In this document: one piece after another, positions 33,536 to 45,232 of the stretch
Layout of the letters: each line of letters starts with the position of its first letter
Position numbering within the stretch: the first letter of the stretch is position 1
From: Siphonodentalium dalli
Lineage: Eukaryota > Mollusca > Scaphopoda > Gadilida > Siphonodentaliidae
Reading direction: 5' to 3'
DNA length: 64,000 nt
NCBI GenBank assembly: GCA_032622095.1
Contig: CP136068.1
Location: 189,768,613 to 189,832,612 of the forward strand
Program-made: the position numbers and the translations under genes
The notes under the pieces: generated by a model
What the model saw: only the letters and a program-made list of their open reading frames with translations
Database searches by the model: none
What the model was told of the DNA's origin: nothing

Positions 33536-34320
33536 AATAACTTGTGTTTAAATTTTAATATACTCCTGGTTCTATTTGTGACAGTGACACTTCAATTTAA
33601 AAAAAAAAAAATTTAACAAAATTTTAAATGTTTTTCTTCGGAAGGTTCTAACTTCTATAAGTTCTAAGTTGAGTGGATGTTTCACATTAAGTAATTTAAT
33701 TTGAACAGATTTACACTATAAAAACAGAATCATACTGACTGTTATAATGTTACAGAAATAACCGATATATACCTTACAGAAATAAACCCGGGGGGGGGGG
33801 GGGGTAAATCTATTTTTCTCAGAAGAATTATAATATAAATATATCAGAAATATTGTCAGCTGACACTAGTGACAGCACTGGTAACAACTTGTATTTGCCA
33901 ATTTGGATACTTATAATAAACATAATTTTGTTTTCATTAATGTCCAGAGTAGTTTACATCAATTATATTATTAAATTATTAAATGATTTAATAATAAAAA
34001 ACAAAATCAGGGTGAAGGTGGAGCTCACATGTGACATAATATTTTAGAATTATGGAGAAAATCAGATTCATCACTTGAGTTAAAAGTATAAATGTATTCG
34101 GGAACATCGACTTACAAATTTAATAAAAAAAAAATTAAAAAAATAATAGCACCCTTTGTGCTGGTATCCAAGTTGCAATACTGTGTGTCGACTGGCTGAT
34201 AATATATCAGTATATAATATATATCACAGTAACTAAGGCTAGCGGTTAACATGCGCATGTTGTGACATTGAGTAACCACAAATTTACCCCATGGTTGCAT
34301 GGAGTTGTCCACCACTACCA
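33536..34320. other. Intronic AT-rich sequence
   Basis: No gene seen. A run of 14 G lies at ~33790-33803 and (A)n tracts at 33599 and 34129. Confidence 0.5.
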
Positions 34321-34321
34321 G

Positions 34322-34940
34322 CCCCCTCCCCTCCAATGAATAAGCTTTCACCTACGCCTATGCCACAATGGTGTACATATTAAAGAAACGGGGTGAAAGC
34401 GGGCTCTCTGGGAACCCCTAACAATAAATGGGCTCTTCTACACTACCCCCTCCAACGAATAAGCTTTCACCTACGCCTGCATCACAACTGCATACATATT
34501 AAAGAAACGGGGTGAAAGCGGGCTCTCTGGGTTCCCATCCTTATTTTGAGGATTAGGTACACTGGGATTCCACTCACCCCTAACAATAAATGGACTCTTC
34601 TACCCCACCCCCTCCAACGAATAAGCTTTCACCTACGCCTGCGCCACAAGTGCGTACAGAAACTGGGTGAAAGCGGGCTCTCTGGGATCCCATCCTCATT
34701 TTGACGATTAGGTACACTGGAGTTCCACCCACCCCTAACAATAAATGGGCTCTTTTACCCCACCCCCATCCAACGAATAAGCTTTCACCTATGCCTGCAC
34801 CACAAGTGCATACATATTAAAGAAAAGGGGTGAAAGCGGGCTCTCTGGGATCCCATCCTTATTTTGATGATTAGGTACACTGGAGTTCCACCCACCCCTA
34901 ACAATAAATGGGCTCTTCTACCCCACCCCCATCCAACGAA
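34322..34940 (+). repeat. ~160 bp tandem repeat, about four units
   Basis: Units start CCCTCCAACGAATAAGC at about 34325, 34446, 34609, 34765 and a partial at 34928. Each contains TTTCACCTACGCC, AAACGGGGTGAAAGCGGG and CCTAACAATAAATGGGC. The first period is shortened to ~121 bp by a deletion and the others are 158-163 bp. It lies in intron 1 of the transposase gene. Confidence 0.85.
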
Positions 34941-35038
34941 AAATTAAATGGAGAATTTCTAACAAATCCCACAAGAAATAGCAATATATATTTCAATCAG
35001 AAAATATGGTTATTGAATGTGTAAAAATTTGTTTCCAG

Positions 35039-35170
35039 TTGAGAGAGCGAGTGAAAGACTCTGTGAAGAGATGTGCCTTGAAGCGGAAAACTGCCAATAT
35101 TGAATGCGAGGGAAGTATTGTGGAGAAAATGGCTAAATTGTCTGATACTGAACCAGATTATTTGAATGAG
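35039..35170 (+). CDS. THAP-DDE transposase, exon 2 (coiled-coil linker)
   Basis: 44 codons, LRERVKDSVKRCALKRKTAN to SDTEPDYLNE, between an acceptor (TTTGTTTCCAG) and a donor (GAG|GTGTGTAAG). Both borders are phase 0, matching exon 1 and exon 3, and the sequence continues the basic helix begun by KKLKDAR at the end of exon 1. It is inferred from splice signals, phase and the absence of stops. No transcript evidence is available. Exact borders could shift by a few bases. Confidence 0.6.
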
Positions 35171-35612
35171 GTGTGTAAGATATCCAAGTGTTTTCTCATT
35201 TTAGCTCAATTTGATCCACAATGTCAAGATGAGCTATATTGTCATGGGGTTGTGTCCCTTGGCTCTCAGTGCCTATTAAACATTTTATCTTGCAGCCCAC
35301 ATTTCTCACCTGGTCGTAAAAAACATTTGGTGTGAGGCCACATTAAAATAATTGCTCAATTTTACATCCAGATCCAACGGTATTCAACATCACTTTAAAT
35401 ACTTAAAGCCATACCTGTATATGGACAAAAACATGAGCATGTGATGTACAAGTGGTATATGCAATTACAATTTATTACATGCAGTTCCCACCTCTCAGAG
35501 AATCAACGGTTTGGAATAAGTCACAAAATGCCCCAAAATGGGTTACTCTGTGACAAGTCCCTTCAACCCTACCAGATCAACGAGAGGAGAAACATGCATG
35601 AAGTCAGACACA

Positions 35613-35772
35613 CAGTAATGCTCTAATTAATCAACTTCTTAACCACAGCAGAATTATTCGTAACTTTTCATTGTTGTCATTCATTGGCAACAAGCCATAT
35701 TTCCGACTAAATCCTGAAAAATTACCCATAATTCTGCTGTGATTAAGAAGTCGATTAATTAGAGCATTACTG
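35613..35772. mobile_element. CAGTAATGC fold-back MITE, copy 1
   Basis: Almost the whole 160 bp is an imperfect palindrome: CAGTAATGCTCTAATTAATC pairs with its complement at the right end. TA follows the right end (CA at the left). It belongs to a four-copy family inside the Kolobok-like element. In intron 2. Confidence 0.8.
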
Positions 35773-35774
35773 TA

Positions 35775-36340
35775 CCACCAAACACAAACAGTGAGAAGTA
35801 ACAGTGGATGTACCTCTTAAAATTCCATAATAGAATATCTGACACCAGTACATGTAGGTATTTGGTTAGCTGAACCTACAACAGCTGATGGGTAAGTAAC
35901 AGGATACATGATCCTAATAATGAGAATACATGTAAATTAAATTAATTATTTATTTGAAATATAAACTATAGATAATATATTAACAGACATAAATGTGTAT
36001 GGTTAAGTAATTTTACATGGACATTGGAAATGAGAATAAGATGGAATGATTTGTGAGTTGAATGATCTGATAATGGAAATGATAATTTATCAAAATATGT
36101 CTAATGAAGTGATAAATGAAAGATGAAATTGACTACTTAAAAGCTTATATTATTAAAGTACCAAAATCTACTATTTGTTTAAAGGCCCACTTAATTTTCG
36201 AATGCCCAGATAACATTATACACAATATATTCCATATTATATACCATTTGGAAGAGGAAACAGAAATATATATATTCCACCAGAATTCCAACTAATAGAT
36301 AGAGTTATTCCCCTTCCATTGAGAATTATAGACTTTAGAG
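35775..36340. other. Intronic sequence, nothing recognised
   Basis: AT-rich part of intron 2 without repeats that I could match elsewhere in the window. Confidence 0.4.
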
Positions 36341-36349
36341 CAGTCTGGA

Positions 36350-36870
36350 TCAAAATTAAGCACAGAACACACATCGGTACTAGTAATCGATAATAAAGGT
36401 ACTCAATCAGATTTGATGGTCCCCATATCATCGGATTCCAACAGTTTTTTTTAAATGCCGCTTTCGAATCGATTAATTGCCCAAAAATAATGCTGACCAC
36501 TGTGAACTACATGTATAGTATAAAATTTACCAAAAACGTGATATTTATCAACATTTTGTTCAACAAAATATGGCCGCATTGCAACTTTTCAACAGCCAAA
36601 GCCACTTGATTTTAGAGTTAGCTATCTTCATCTGCAATTTGGTCTGAGACAGTCGCCTTGGCAAATTCTTACCAGTCCACAAAAAAGTACTCATCTCGAG
36701 AAATAACAAATATCAATAATTAATTTCTGTCGGGCCACTCTTGAGATTTGATGGGTGGATTCATCGTCTTGAATCAGAATAATTATTTGCCCCCGAAGCC
36801 AAAGAGGTAGTAATTTGGGAGCGTTACATATAATTCGGATTATGCATCTTTAAATAATGTACATTATTAC
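36350..36870 (-). repeat. Dispersed repeat R2, copy 2
   Basis: Reverse-complement match to 5780-6250 (GATGGTCCCCATATCATCGG, AAAGAGGTAGTAATTTGGGA). The same last block recurs at ~39970-40035. It lies inside intron 2, so it was inserted or carried after the transposon formed. Confidence 0.6.
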
Positions 36871-37557
36871 ACTGTATTTTTCTCGATTTGTTTGGTCCCT
36901 AAAACACACAATCAACAGGGTGGGTGAGCATTTTCTAATTTGAAACTGGAAATATTGCACTCCTGGGTGGTGGGTCCCCAGTCTCAAATATAAAATAAAA
37001 ATATACCCCCCCCCTCCCCCGTTCTATAAGTTCCAATATTTTGTCCACAAATAATTTGTTTATGATATAATACATTCAATATTTACATACCGGTATCATG
37101 TTACATGTACATATTGAAAGATGTATGGGCATTAGTGCTGGGTACCAATTGGAAAAATACACATTGAAAGTGTGCATGTGTTATTTATGAGAATAGCTTC
37201 ATTTATTGACTTCAACAGAAAGGAGAAAATATACACAAAATCTTGAAGCACATACTACTAGAGATCATATAATGTAACTTGAATTTATCTCTGCAGTAAC
37301 AGGATTTTAGCAGGGTTTCGCTGTATCAAAAGCTGCAATAATAGCTAGCAATAGCATACAATTTTGTATTTTACATAATCAATGGCAAAAGTCTACTTAT
37401 TTTCAAAATCATTTCTATTTTTTAAAGTTTTACCACAATGTACATGGGGATAAACTTTCACTCTCGGTATCAATCATGAAATGCCCATATATCTGTAAGT
37501 TCAAACTTCATGTATGAAAGGTGATGATGCTTAAATTATCCCTCCTTATTTCCGCAG

Positions 37558-39426
37558 GAAAGACATTCATCATATGAGAGAGATTCTGCACCCGGAGCGA
37601 AAGATTCATCAGAATGTTTACTCTCCTGTGGTCATGTGTGTAAGCAATGTGAGAAAGAAAATTCAGTATTCATCAGTCGTGAGCACAGTTATTACATGAA
37701 AGAGAAATGTTCTGAGAAAGAGTGTGTCAATGTGTCAATTCCAAATGCCTCCAGTACACCTGTTAAATGTACCACAAGTTCTACTATCCCTACAAATACA
37801 TGTATTTCTGATCCTTCTTCATCTGAAAAAGCGGTTCTGTTGCAAACAGGTTCTGATCAGATTGAGAGCTCTGAATCTGAATGTGATGATAGGTTTTCTG
37901 ATAAGGATTACGTGTGTGAATCTTCGGATTCAAATACAGAATCTGAGTGTGAAAATGAATCTGAAGAATCAAAGCTACATGTAGTGAATGAGAGAAAGTT
38001 CATAATTTTTGAAAGCCGTCTAAATGAAATTATTTCCTTAGTGAAGTGTAGTGAGTGTGGATGTCCCCCTGATATGGATGACACAAAAAAAGAATTGACC
38101 GGAACATCTTTAACAATATCTACTTTTTGTACTGGTGGGCATGCGATTTTAAAGTGGTGTTCTCAGCCTTTCATTGGGAAATTACCGGCAGGCAATCTGC
38201 TTGCTGCTGCATCAACCCTATTCTCGGGACAAACCTATTCCCACATCTCACAATTTGCTGACTTTTTTAATATACAATATATTTCTCGCACAACTCATCA
38301 CAAACTTGAGAGACAAAATGTTATGCCAGTGGTGAAGAAAACATGGGAAGATATGCGCAAAAATAATATAAATGACATTAAGGAATCTGGCAAAAAATTA
38401 AGGCTCGCTGGTGACGGCCGAAGTGATTCCCCGGGATTTAGTGCTAAATATTGTACTTATTCTTATATGGATATAGACACAAACAAACTAATTCACTTCC
38501 AAAATTCCAATGTGAATGAAACTGGAAGCTCACCTAAATTAGAAGCGAAAGCTTTTAAAGAATCCTTCTTGGAACTTAAAAATGAAGGCTTATCAATAGA
38601 TGTAATTGTGACTGACAGACACACAACAATAAGAAAAATTATCAACACTGAGTTCAATCAAACTGATCATCAATTTGACCCATGGCATATGAGTAAAAAC
38701 ATTAAAAAAAGACTTCTGAAAAAAGCTAAATTGAAGGGGAATGATGAGATACATGGGTGGATAAAAGCCATAGTAAACCATTTATGGTATTGCTCCAAAA
38801 ATTGTAATGGCGACAAGGTTCTGTTGGAAGAAAGTTGGCGTAGTATTGCACATCATATTATTAACACACATAAATTTAAAGGAAAGAAATTCAAAAAGTG
38901 TGGTCATAAACCAATTCCACGTGTTGTTGCGAAGAAAAAGAAATGGCTGAAAAAAGATTCAAAGCCACACAAAGCTATCAAGGAAGTTGTAGAAAATAAA
39001 AGACTGTGCAAAGATATCAAAATGCTAAACATGTTCTGCCACACCGGCAGACTGGAAGTTTTTCACAGTTTGCTACTCAAATATGCGCCCAAACGGTTAG
39101 AATTTGATCATGATCAGATGTGGACAAGAATAGCGCTGGCCGCTATAGACCATAACACAAACCTTGGTAGGCCACAAAAGGTTGGTCCTGATGGTGAACT
39201 CAAGTTCAAAAGTGTATACCCCAAAGCATCAGCACAGTGGGTAGTTAAGCCGATGTACGAGCAAAAACAGTACAACTGGGTTAATCAAATGATGATAGAA
39301 GTTGTTAAACAGAAAAGAGAGAAATTTTTGCCAATAGAGCATAGAATGAGAGAAGGGAATATAGCACCATCACCGGCACCACCTAAGAAAGAACTCATTC
39401 AGAAGTATCAAAGTCGTTTTAAGTGA
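37558..39426 (+). CDS. THAP-DDE transposase, exon 3 (Cys-rich region and DDE catalytic core)
   Basis: 622 codons after an acceptor (TTATTTCCGCAG), phase 0, ending TGA. With exons 1 and 2 the product is ~814 residues. A Cys-rich segment (LLSCGHVCKQC...) is followed by an acidic Ser/Glu-rich linker and the core. In combined numbering the candidate catalytic residues are Asp478 in LAGDGRSDSPGF, Asp545 in IVTDRHTTIRK and Glu692 in TGRLEVFHSLLL, with the accompanying FDPWHMSKN motif (His569). This motif order is what I know from THAP-linked Kolobok-type transposases. The core looks uninterrupted, so the protein may be functional. Codon 37636 is GTG inside the frame, not a start. A MITE sits 45 bp after the stop. 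Confidence 0.82.
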   Translation, partial: ERHSSYERDSAPGAKDSSECLLSCGHVCKQCEKENSVFISREHSYYMKEKCSEKECVNVSIPNASSTPVKCTTSSTIPTNTCISDPSSSEKAVLLQTGSDQIESSESECDDRFSDKDYVCESSDSNTESECENESEESKLHVVNERKFIIFESRLNEIISLVKCSECGCPPDMDDTKKELTGTSLTISTFCTGGHAILKWCSQPFIGKLPAGNLLAAASTLFSGQTYSHISQFADFFNIQYISRTTHHKLERQNVMPVVKKTWEDMRKNNINDIKESGKKLRLAGDGRSDSPGFSAKYCTYSYMDIDTNKLIHFQNSNVNETGSSPKLEAKAFKESFLELKNEGLSIDVIVTDRHTTIRKIINTEFNQTDHQFDPWHMSKNIKKRLLKKAKLKGNDEIHGWIKAIVNHLWYCSKNCNGDKVLLEESWRSIAHHIINTHKFKGKKFKKCGHKPIPRVVAKKKKWLKKDSKPHKAIKEVVENKRLCKDIKMLNMFCHTGRLEVFHSLLLKYAPKRLEFDHDQMWTRIALAAIDHNTNLGRPQKVGPDGELKFKSVYPKASAQWVVKPMYEQKQYNWVNQMMIEVVKQKREKFLPIEHRMREGNIAPSPAPPKKELIQKYQSRFK

Positions 39427-39471
39427 AATATGGAAATGAAATTATGATTCACATCTGACTACAGTAATGCC

Positions 39472-39678
39472 CAAAGTAATTGACCACTTAACAACAGCAG
39501 AATTATGGGTAATGTTTCAGGATTTAGTTGGAAATATGGTTTGTTACCATTCATCGGAAAGCTCTCGGGGGGAGGGGGGGGGGGAGAGAACGGCAACAAG
39601 CCATATTTCCAACTAAATCCTGAACAATTACCCATAAATCTGCTGTGGTTAAGTGGTCAATTACTTTGGGCATTACTG
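39472..39678. mobile_element. CAGTAATGC fold-back MITE, copy 2
   Basis: Palindromic element CAGTAATGCCCAAAGTAATT...GGGCATTACTG with TA on both sides. A G-run (GGGGGGAGGGGGGGGG) interrupts its centre. Confidence 0.85.
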
Positions 39679-39949
39679 TATGCGAGTATTCAACTAAAAG
39701 CCATATTCGATTTTGATTTAGGGTGTTTTGATTACTGAAAGTAAAATCTCAATTATTTCAACAAATTTCCTATTCAAATTAGCAATGAGAAATTTGAATA
39801 CTTTCATGATTCAGTTCTAGAATTGTTTAGTTTCAAGTTATGACCCCTTGCTGATACAATGATGCATAAGGTATCAACATACAAGTTACTAGAAGCACTT
39901 TTGATATATTGTGACAAGCTCTTGAGCTCAAAAATACAATTTTCAGGGC

Positions 39950-40045
39950 TGTGAATAAAATATTTTATACCTGCGAAGCCAAAGAAATAGTAATTTGGGA
40001 GCATTACACATGTAATTCCGATCATGCATCTTTAAGCTCTCTATA
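39950..40045 (-). repeat. Dispersed repeat R2, partial copy 3
   Basis: Shares GAAGCCAAAGAAATAGTAAT and AATTCCGATCATGCATCTTT with the R2 copy near 36800. Confidence 0.6.
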
Positions 40046-40537
40046 CATGTAGCTGACATTATATGTGCAAAGATTAATCAGATGAGAATCATTTCTTCAA
40101 TTCAAACCATGTTCAGTCTTAAAGCGACTACTGTAGCAGTGGGTCTGAGGGTCAAAATGTTTTATGTCAAAAACAGAGAAAAAATAATAAAATAAGCATA
40201 CTTTGTTCTTATAAAACTGATAATTTTTATCATCCTAATTACAAGATATTGACAATTTGAGAATACATGTAGGTTAATAGATGTGTATGAACAAACAGTA
40301 CAGCCGCAGTGACAGATACTAGTAAGCAAATCACTGACAACACAATGGTTCTAGAATTGCCAGAATTTGAGATTTGAGGAAATATATGGTACATGTACAT
40401 GTACATAATGAAAACAAGAACAAAGTTTGCTTATATTAAGTTCTCTCTGTGATTTGCTTTTGACAGAAAAGGTTTAAGCCTCAGACTCACTGTGACACCC
40501 ACTAATAGCTTTAACTTGAGTCTAAATTGTACGGCTA

Positions 40538-40750
40538 CAGTAATGCCCTAAGTAATCTACCTCTTAACCAAAGCAGAATTATGGGTAACTTTCCAGGATT
40601 TGGTCAGAAATATGGCTTGTTGTCATTCTTTGGAAAGCTCTCACAGAGAGCTTTCCGATGAATGGCAACAAGCCATATTTTCAATTAAATCCTGAAAAGT
40701 TGCCCATAATTCTCCTTTGGTTAAGAGATCGATTACTTAGGGCATTACTG
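40538..40750. mobile_element. CAGTAATGC fold-back MITE, copy 3
   Basis: CAGTAATGCCCTAAGTAATC...GGGCATTACTG flanked by TA. The central AAAGCTCTCACAGAGAGCTTT is a perfect short palindrome at the loop. Confidence 0.85.
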
Positions 40751-40868
40751 TACATGTACTTTTAAACATAAATGATAAAATGAATAGTCTTTTAGACTCA
40801 ACGAAAAATTAATATGACTTCTGAATTTCTGATGTGAGCTGCTATGACATTATTAGGTGCTTAAGTAA

Positions 40869-41336
40869 GGCCAAAGAAAAAAGATACTATGTTTCCGTAC
40901 ATCGACCGACCCTAAAAATAACCCGCCGACCCTAATCTTTTAAGGTTGGGTGCACTGGCTACCTCTAGACAATGGGATGCTGTTGTCACAATACAAGTAC
41001 GGTATAATGGCGGTATTATGGGTAAAATTCTTATAAAAGTTAGTGACATCAATCTCATACCAAGTTTATAGCCAAATTTATAAAATGTGGTATGTGAAAA
41101 ATAAATAACATCCTTATTAAAGCATGAAGTAAGTTTGATCTTTCATCAATATTAATGTATATTTCCTAGTGCTGTGTTTATCACAAGTTGGCGTTTTATG
41201 TCATTTTCGGTCGAGGTAATTCAATATTTCTGCAGCTGGATAAAAAATATCAAAATTAAAAAAAAAAAAATCCCTACCTACCTACCCTAATTTTTTCACT
41301 TCGTTATCGGAAACATACTATCTTTTTTCTTTGGCC
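40869..41336 (+). mobile_element. PIF/Harbinger-like MITE, complete copy
   Basis: Inverted termini GGCCAAAGAAAAAAGATACT and its complement, flanked by the 3-bp duplication TAA (40866-40868 and 41337-41339), as expected of PIF/Harbinger (TWA). Subterminal GACCGACCCTAAAAATAACCC at the left and CCCTACCTACCTACCCTAATT at the right make the ends distinguishable. No ORF. 468 bp. Confidence 0.85.
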
Positions 41337-41339
41337 TAA

Positions 41340-42160
41340 CTGGTCCGTAGCAGGTGCTATGCAAGGAAAGCTACTGTAGAAGTTGCTCATCAATGTTGTG
41401 CACAAGTTCTATTATTTAAAGACTTCCAAACTTTTAACAGGGCCCCTAAGGTTCAGTATTCAACTATTCAAATAATTGTTTTCATGTTTACCAGCATGTA
41501 AATATTAAAGCCACATGTAGACTTAAAAACTCCCCAATTATCTAATACTAGCTGAGGTACATGCTCGGATAAAGATTAGTAACAAACTTGATTAATTGTC
41601 AGTGTCACTTTAAGTCACATAAAATCCACAACACCTATCTCATGACACTTTACACTTCAAGTGTCAAGTTACCCATGTGCTCATGATGTGGATCAATAAA
41701 TTCAGGCCCCCTCCCCATATACATGTACATGTACCGTATATGGGCATATAAAAAATGATTTATTGGCAAAATTTGGAGATTCACTTTGAGACAGTCCACC
41801 CAGCACCCGCCCCCTCTAAGTAAAACATCATGTGGGAGAATAATGGGAACCACAAAAGAAGGGCTACATGCATAATATGTACACACAGGATGGGGGTTGT
41901 AACATAAACCACTGCACATTTGCTGGTATACATGTACACAGATGGCAGAAGGCCAGTGAAGTGTCTTACAATTTCCTGTGAATATGCTGCAGGTAGTGTG
42001 AGATGGTGTGATTCCGGGCCTCTTGTCTGTCTGATCAGGATTTAAAATGCCAAACTAATGACAAATAGTCAATTAAGAATAATTAATCAGAACAAACAAT
42101 TTGACAAATGATTATACATGTATCAAGTCATTAGAAATGTTACCGTATGTTTTAGTAAGA
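41340..42160. other. Spacer in the Kolobok-like element, nothing recognised
   Basis: AT-rich, with scattered TACATGTA motifs. No exon-like frame or repeat partner noticed. Confidence 0.45.
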
Positions 42161-42165
42161 TACTA

Positions 42166-42282
42166 GTACTAGTCACAGGCACCTAGGGAAAATTACTAAA
42201 ATACCAATATAGACTACCAGTATATACCGGTAGTGCATATTGGTATTTTAGTAATTTTCCCCAGCGACCTGTGGTACTAGTA
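42166..42282. repeat. Fold-back sequence
   Basis: ACTAGTCACAGG...GGGAAAATTACTAAAATACC pairs with GGTATTTTAGTAATTTTCCCC...CCTGTGGTACTAGT around a ~35-nt loop. This is a compact palindromic MITE or hairpin. Confidence 0.85.
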
Positions 42283-42361
42283 TAGGTGTAGTACATGCAG
42301 TAATAGCACATATGACTATTCAACTATTTGTAATTTTATTTTCAGTTTTTAGTGCAATTAA

Positions 42362-43842
42362 GGCCAAAGAAAAAAGATTTGATGTTTCCGCATATCGACC
42401 GACATTAAAAATAACCGCCGACCATTTAGAATATTTTTATTGATATTTTGAAAAAAAGCCGAAAATTTCTATAAAAAAATGTAAAAAAGGGTGTTTTTTT
42501 TAACACCAATGCACATACAAAATGTTCATTAGTGACCATAAAGTGACAGCTGAACCTCAAAAGTTAAACTTAAAACTTCAGATTGATGGGCATGATTTTG
42601 CAATTTTAATTTCATGCGAGTCGATCTCAGACCAGCTTTGACCTTGTTTAGGAACTATCAACAGACATGGTGGGTGTATATTGGTACATGTATATACATG
42701 TACTATATATACATGTAGGGGTTATCACCATACATGGTAGGGGTACAGCTACTGTCTCCAAAAACCAGGCATGCTAGGTTGGATGTACATGTACATGTTC
42801 TTGCTACTTCCAGACAATGGGATTTAGTCATCGCAACGCAATTAGACCAAAGAAAAAAGATTGTATTTTTCCGGTAACGGAGCGGGAAAATTAGGGTAGG
42901 TAGGTAAGAATTTTTTTTTTTTAAGTATTACTTGATCACCACAATGGAAATATACATTAAGATTGATAAAAAATCTAACTTCATGCTCAGGTATGTTTTT
43001 TATTATTCACATACATGTAGAACATTTTCATAAATTTGGCTATAAACTTGGTAAGAAATTGATGTCACTAACTTTTTGTAAGAATTTTACCAATAATATG
43101 TGGTGATAACATCTAAACATGTATATATACAGATAGTGAGATACACACCCACCATGTCTATTGATAGTGTTCCATAGGTCCCAAACAAGACATAAAGCAA
43201 GCAGGAGATACAAGGTAGTCCGAGATACACTCTCAGGAAATTAAAATGCAAAATGTATGCCCATCGATCCACAACCCATCACACACGTGGGGCCTCTGAG
43301 ACAGAGCTGTCAATTCATGGTCATGTTTCACAGGGATATGTTAGAAACCATGTGTTTTGCACACTAAAGGTCATCAATATTTATGAGTATTAATAGTGGT
43401 AAAAACAGTAAAAAAAAAGAAGTTTAGGGTCGGCGGGTTATTTTTAGGGTCGGTCGATGTACGGAAACATACAATGTAGTATCTTTTTTCTTTGGCCTTA
43501 CCGGTGTAATGGCGATATGGGTAAAAATTCTCATAAAACATTAGTGACATCATTTGATGCCAAGTAATATAGCTAAAATTATGAAAATGCAGTATGTGAA
43601 GAACAAATCACACACTTAAGCATAAACCAAGTTTGATCTTTTATTAAATCTTAATGTATATTTCAACTGTTTTTTCAAGTAATACTTTCCCCACAACATA
43701 AGTTGGCATTTTATGTCACTTCGGTCGAGGTAGTTCAATATTTCTGCAGCTGGATAAAGAATTTAAAAATTATATTAAAAAAATCCCTACCTGCCCACCC
43801 TAATTTTTTCACACAGTTAGCGGAAACATACCATCTTTTTTT
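42362..43842 (+). mobile_element. PIF/Harbinger-like MITE, copy interrupted by another copy
   Basis: Left part 42362-42841 starts GGCCAAAGAAAAAAGATTTG (TAA before it) and matches 40869 onward, up to the ACAATGGGAT block. The right part 43501-43842 continues with GTAATGGCG and ends with the GGAAACATACCATC block, lacking only the final bases. The gap is an inverted copy of the same family (42845-43497). The right terminus is eroded. Confidence 0.8.
42845..43497 (-). mobile_element. PIF/Harbinger-like MITE, nested inverted copy
   Basis: Inserted in reverse orientation into another family member, with the 3-bp duplication TTA (42842-42844 and 43498-43500). Ends GACCAAAGAAAAAAGAT and its complement. 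The GGGTAGGTAGG block is now at the left and GGGTCGGCGGG at the right. Confidence 0.85.
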
Positions 43843-44132
43843 TGTATATCTTATGTATATCTAACTAAAACTTATGTTTACACTCTCACACTGAATGGTA
43901 CTAGAAAGGCAGTATCAAGCAAATTTTGTTACACAAAGAAGATGTGCTACATATAAATTTCTCATATCTAACCAAAATTGTATTTAATTATCAGAACATG
44001 GAGTCAGTCAGGGTATCGGAAACAGAGAGGTTTTTTGTTTTGGCCTATAACAATACGTGCCATACATGTACTACCGTACCGTATCTAATGTTATCTTACT
44101 CAAAATGTTTTATGTAAAATTTCAAATGACTG

Positions 44133-44540
44133 CTACTCTTGGGGTCCAAATAAGCATAAGGTACAGAATAAGAGTATTTCCAACATACATGTAGAAGAAA
44201 GACTATCTGAAATGCTATAATATATTTATAAAAATTTGCACTGTTTGTTGTCATAGGAGTTACCAAACAGACTTCCAGCAACATGTTTGGACTATCTGTT
44301 CCCGATCTGAATATTTAAAAGGCTCCAGCAAATATGTTAGGCCTGCAGTGTAAATTTCTTGACAATGCCACTTTTTCAAATAAACATACACTCAGATTCA
44401 TACTGATACTGACTATTTTTTATATGTGGGTATGTAGTTTACTCCAGACTGGTACTGACCCAAATAAGAACCATACAGGGCGGCAACTTTTCCAACAATT
44501 AATAAGCATATGGGTATGCTTATTTGGATCCCAAGAGTAG
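44133..44540. mobile_element. Unclassified short TIR element
   Basis: Inverted ends CTACTCTTGGGGTCCAAATA and CTACTCTTGGGATCCAAATA (complement of the right end). No clear target duplication and no ORF. ~408 bp. Confidence 0.6.
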
Positions 44541-45009
44541 TAGCTAGTTTATCAGTGAATAATTTGGTCTGAATGAAAAACTAAATATTAAAATATCAGT
44601 GTCTTTAAAGTTTAATGCATCTTGTTTTCTGAAATGCCATACAACTGACATGGACGTGATTGGATTTTGGGGCAATATTTATTTCAATATTGTTAAATTC
44701 TTCAAGTGGACATACTACCACTGATGGGGTCACTCTCACCAAAAAAAAGTATTGAAAGGTATGTACATGTACATGTAGCTTTTGAAAATGTGCTGAAGGG
44801 TAGACAGGTTTTCATAAATACCACAGTTACTGGACATAAATTCCCAAAAATAATGGACATAGTCAAATTTATAAATTGGTATAACTACATGTACTAGTAG
44901 TAGTAATATATTGTACAGTACATGTAAGTGCTCAGGTAATGATGGCATTATCAACAAATAACATTTCTCAAATAAACACAATATACGGGGCATACCATAT
45001 ATCATGCTA

Positions 45010-45230
45010 CAGTAATGCCAAAAGTAATTGACCACTTAACCACAACAGAATTATGGGTATTTTTTCAGGATTTATTCGGAAATATGGCTTATTCAGTTAT
45101 TGCCATTCATCGGAAAGCTCACAGCGAAAGCTTTCTGATGAATGGCAACAAGCCATATTTCCGACTAAATCCTGAAAAATTACTCATAATTATGCTTTGG
45201 TTAAGTGGTCAATTACTTTGGGCATTAATG
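45010..45230. mobile_element. CAGTAATGC fold-back MITE, copy 4
   Basis: CAGTAATGCCAAAAGTAATT...GGGCATTAATG with TA flanks. Central AAAGCTCACAGCGAAAGCTTT near-palindrome, as in copy 3. Confidence 0.85.
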
Positions 45231-45232
45231 TA

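Noticed and set aside
37636-39426. A separate gene starting at 37636
   Set aside because: The codon there is GTG inside a longer open frame that extends back to a splice acceptor at 37557. The true start is inferred to be in the THAP exon.
40124-40500. Possible TIR element (CAGTGGGTCTGAGG and CAGTGAGTCTGAGG ends)
   Set aside because: Only ~14 bp of inverted similarity and no target duplication. Too weak to list.
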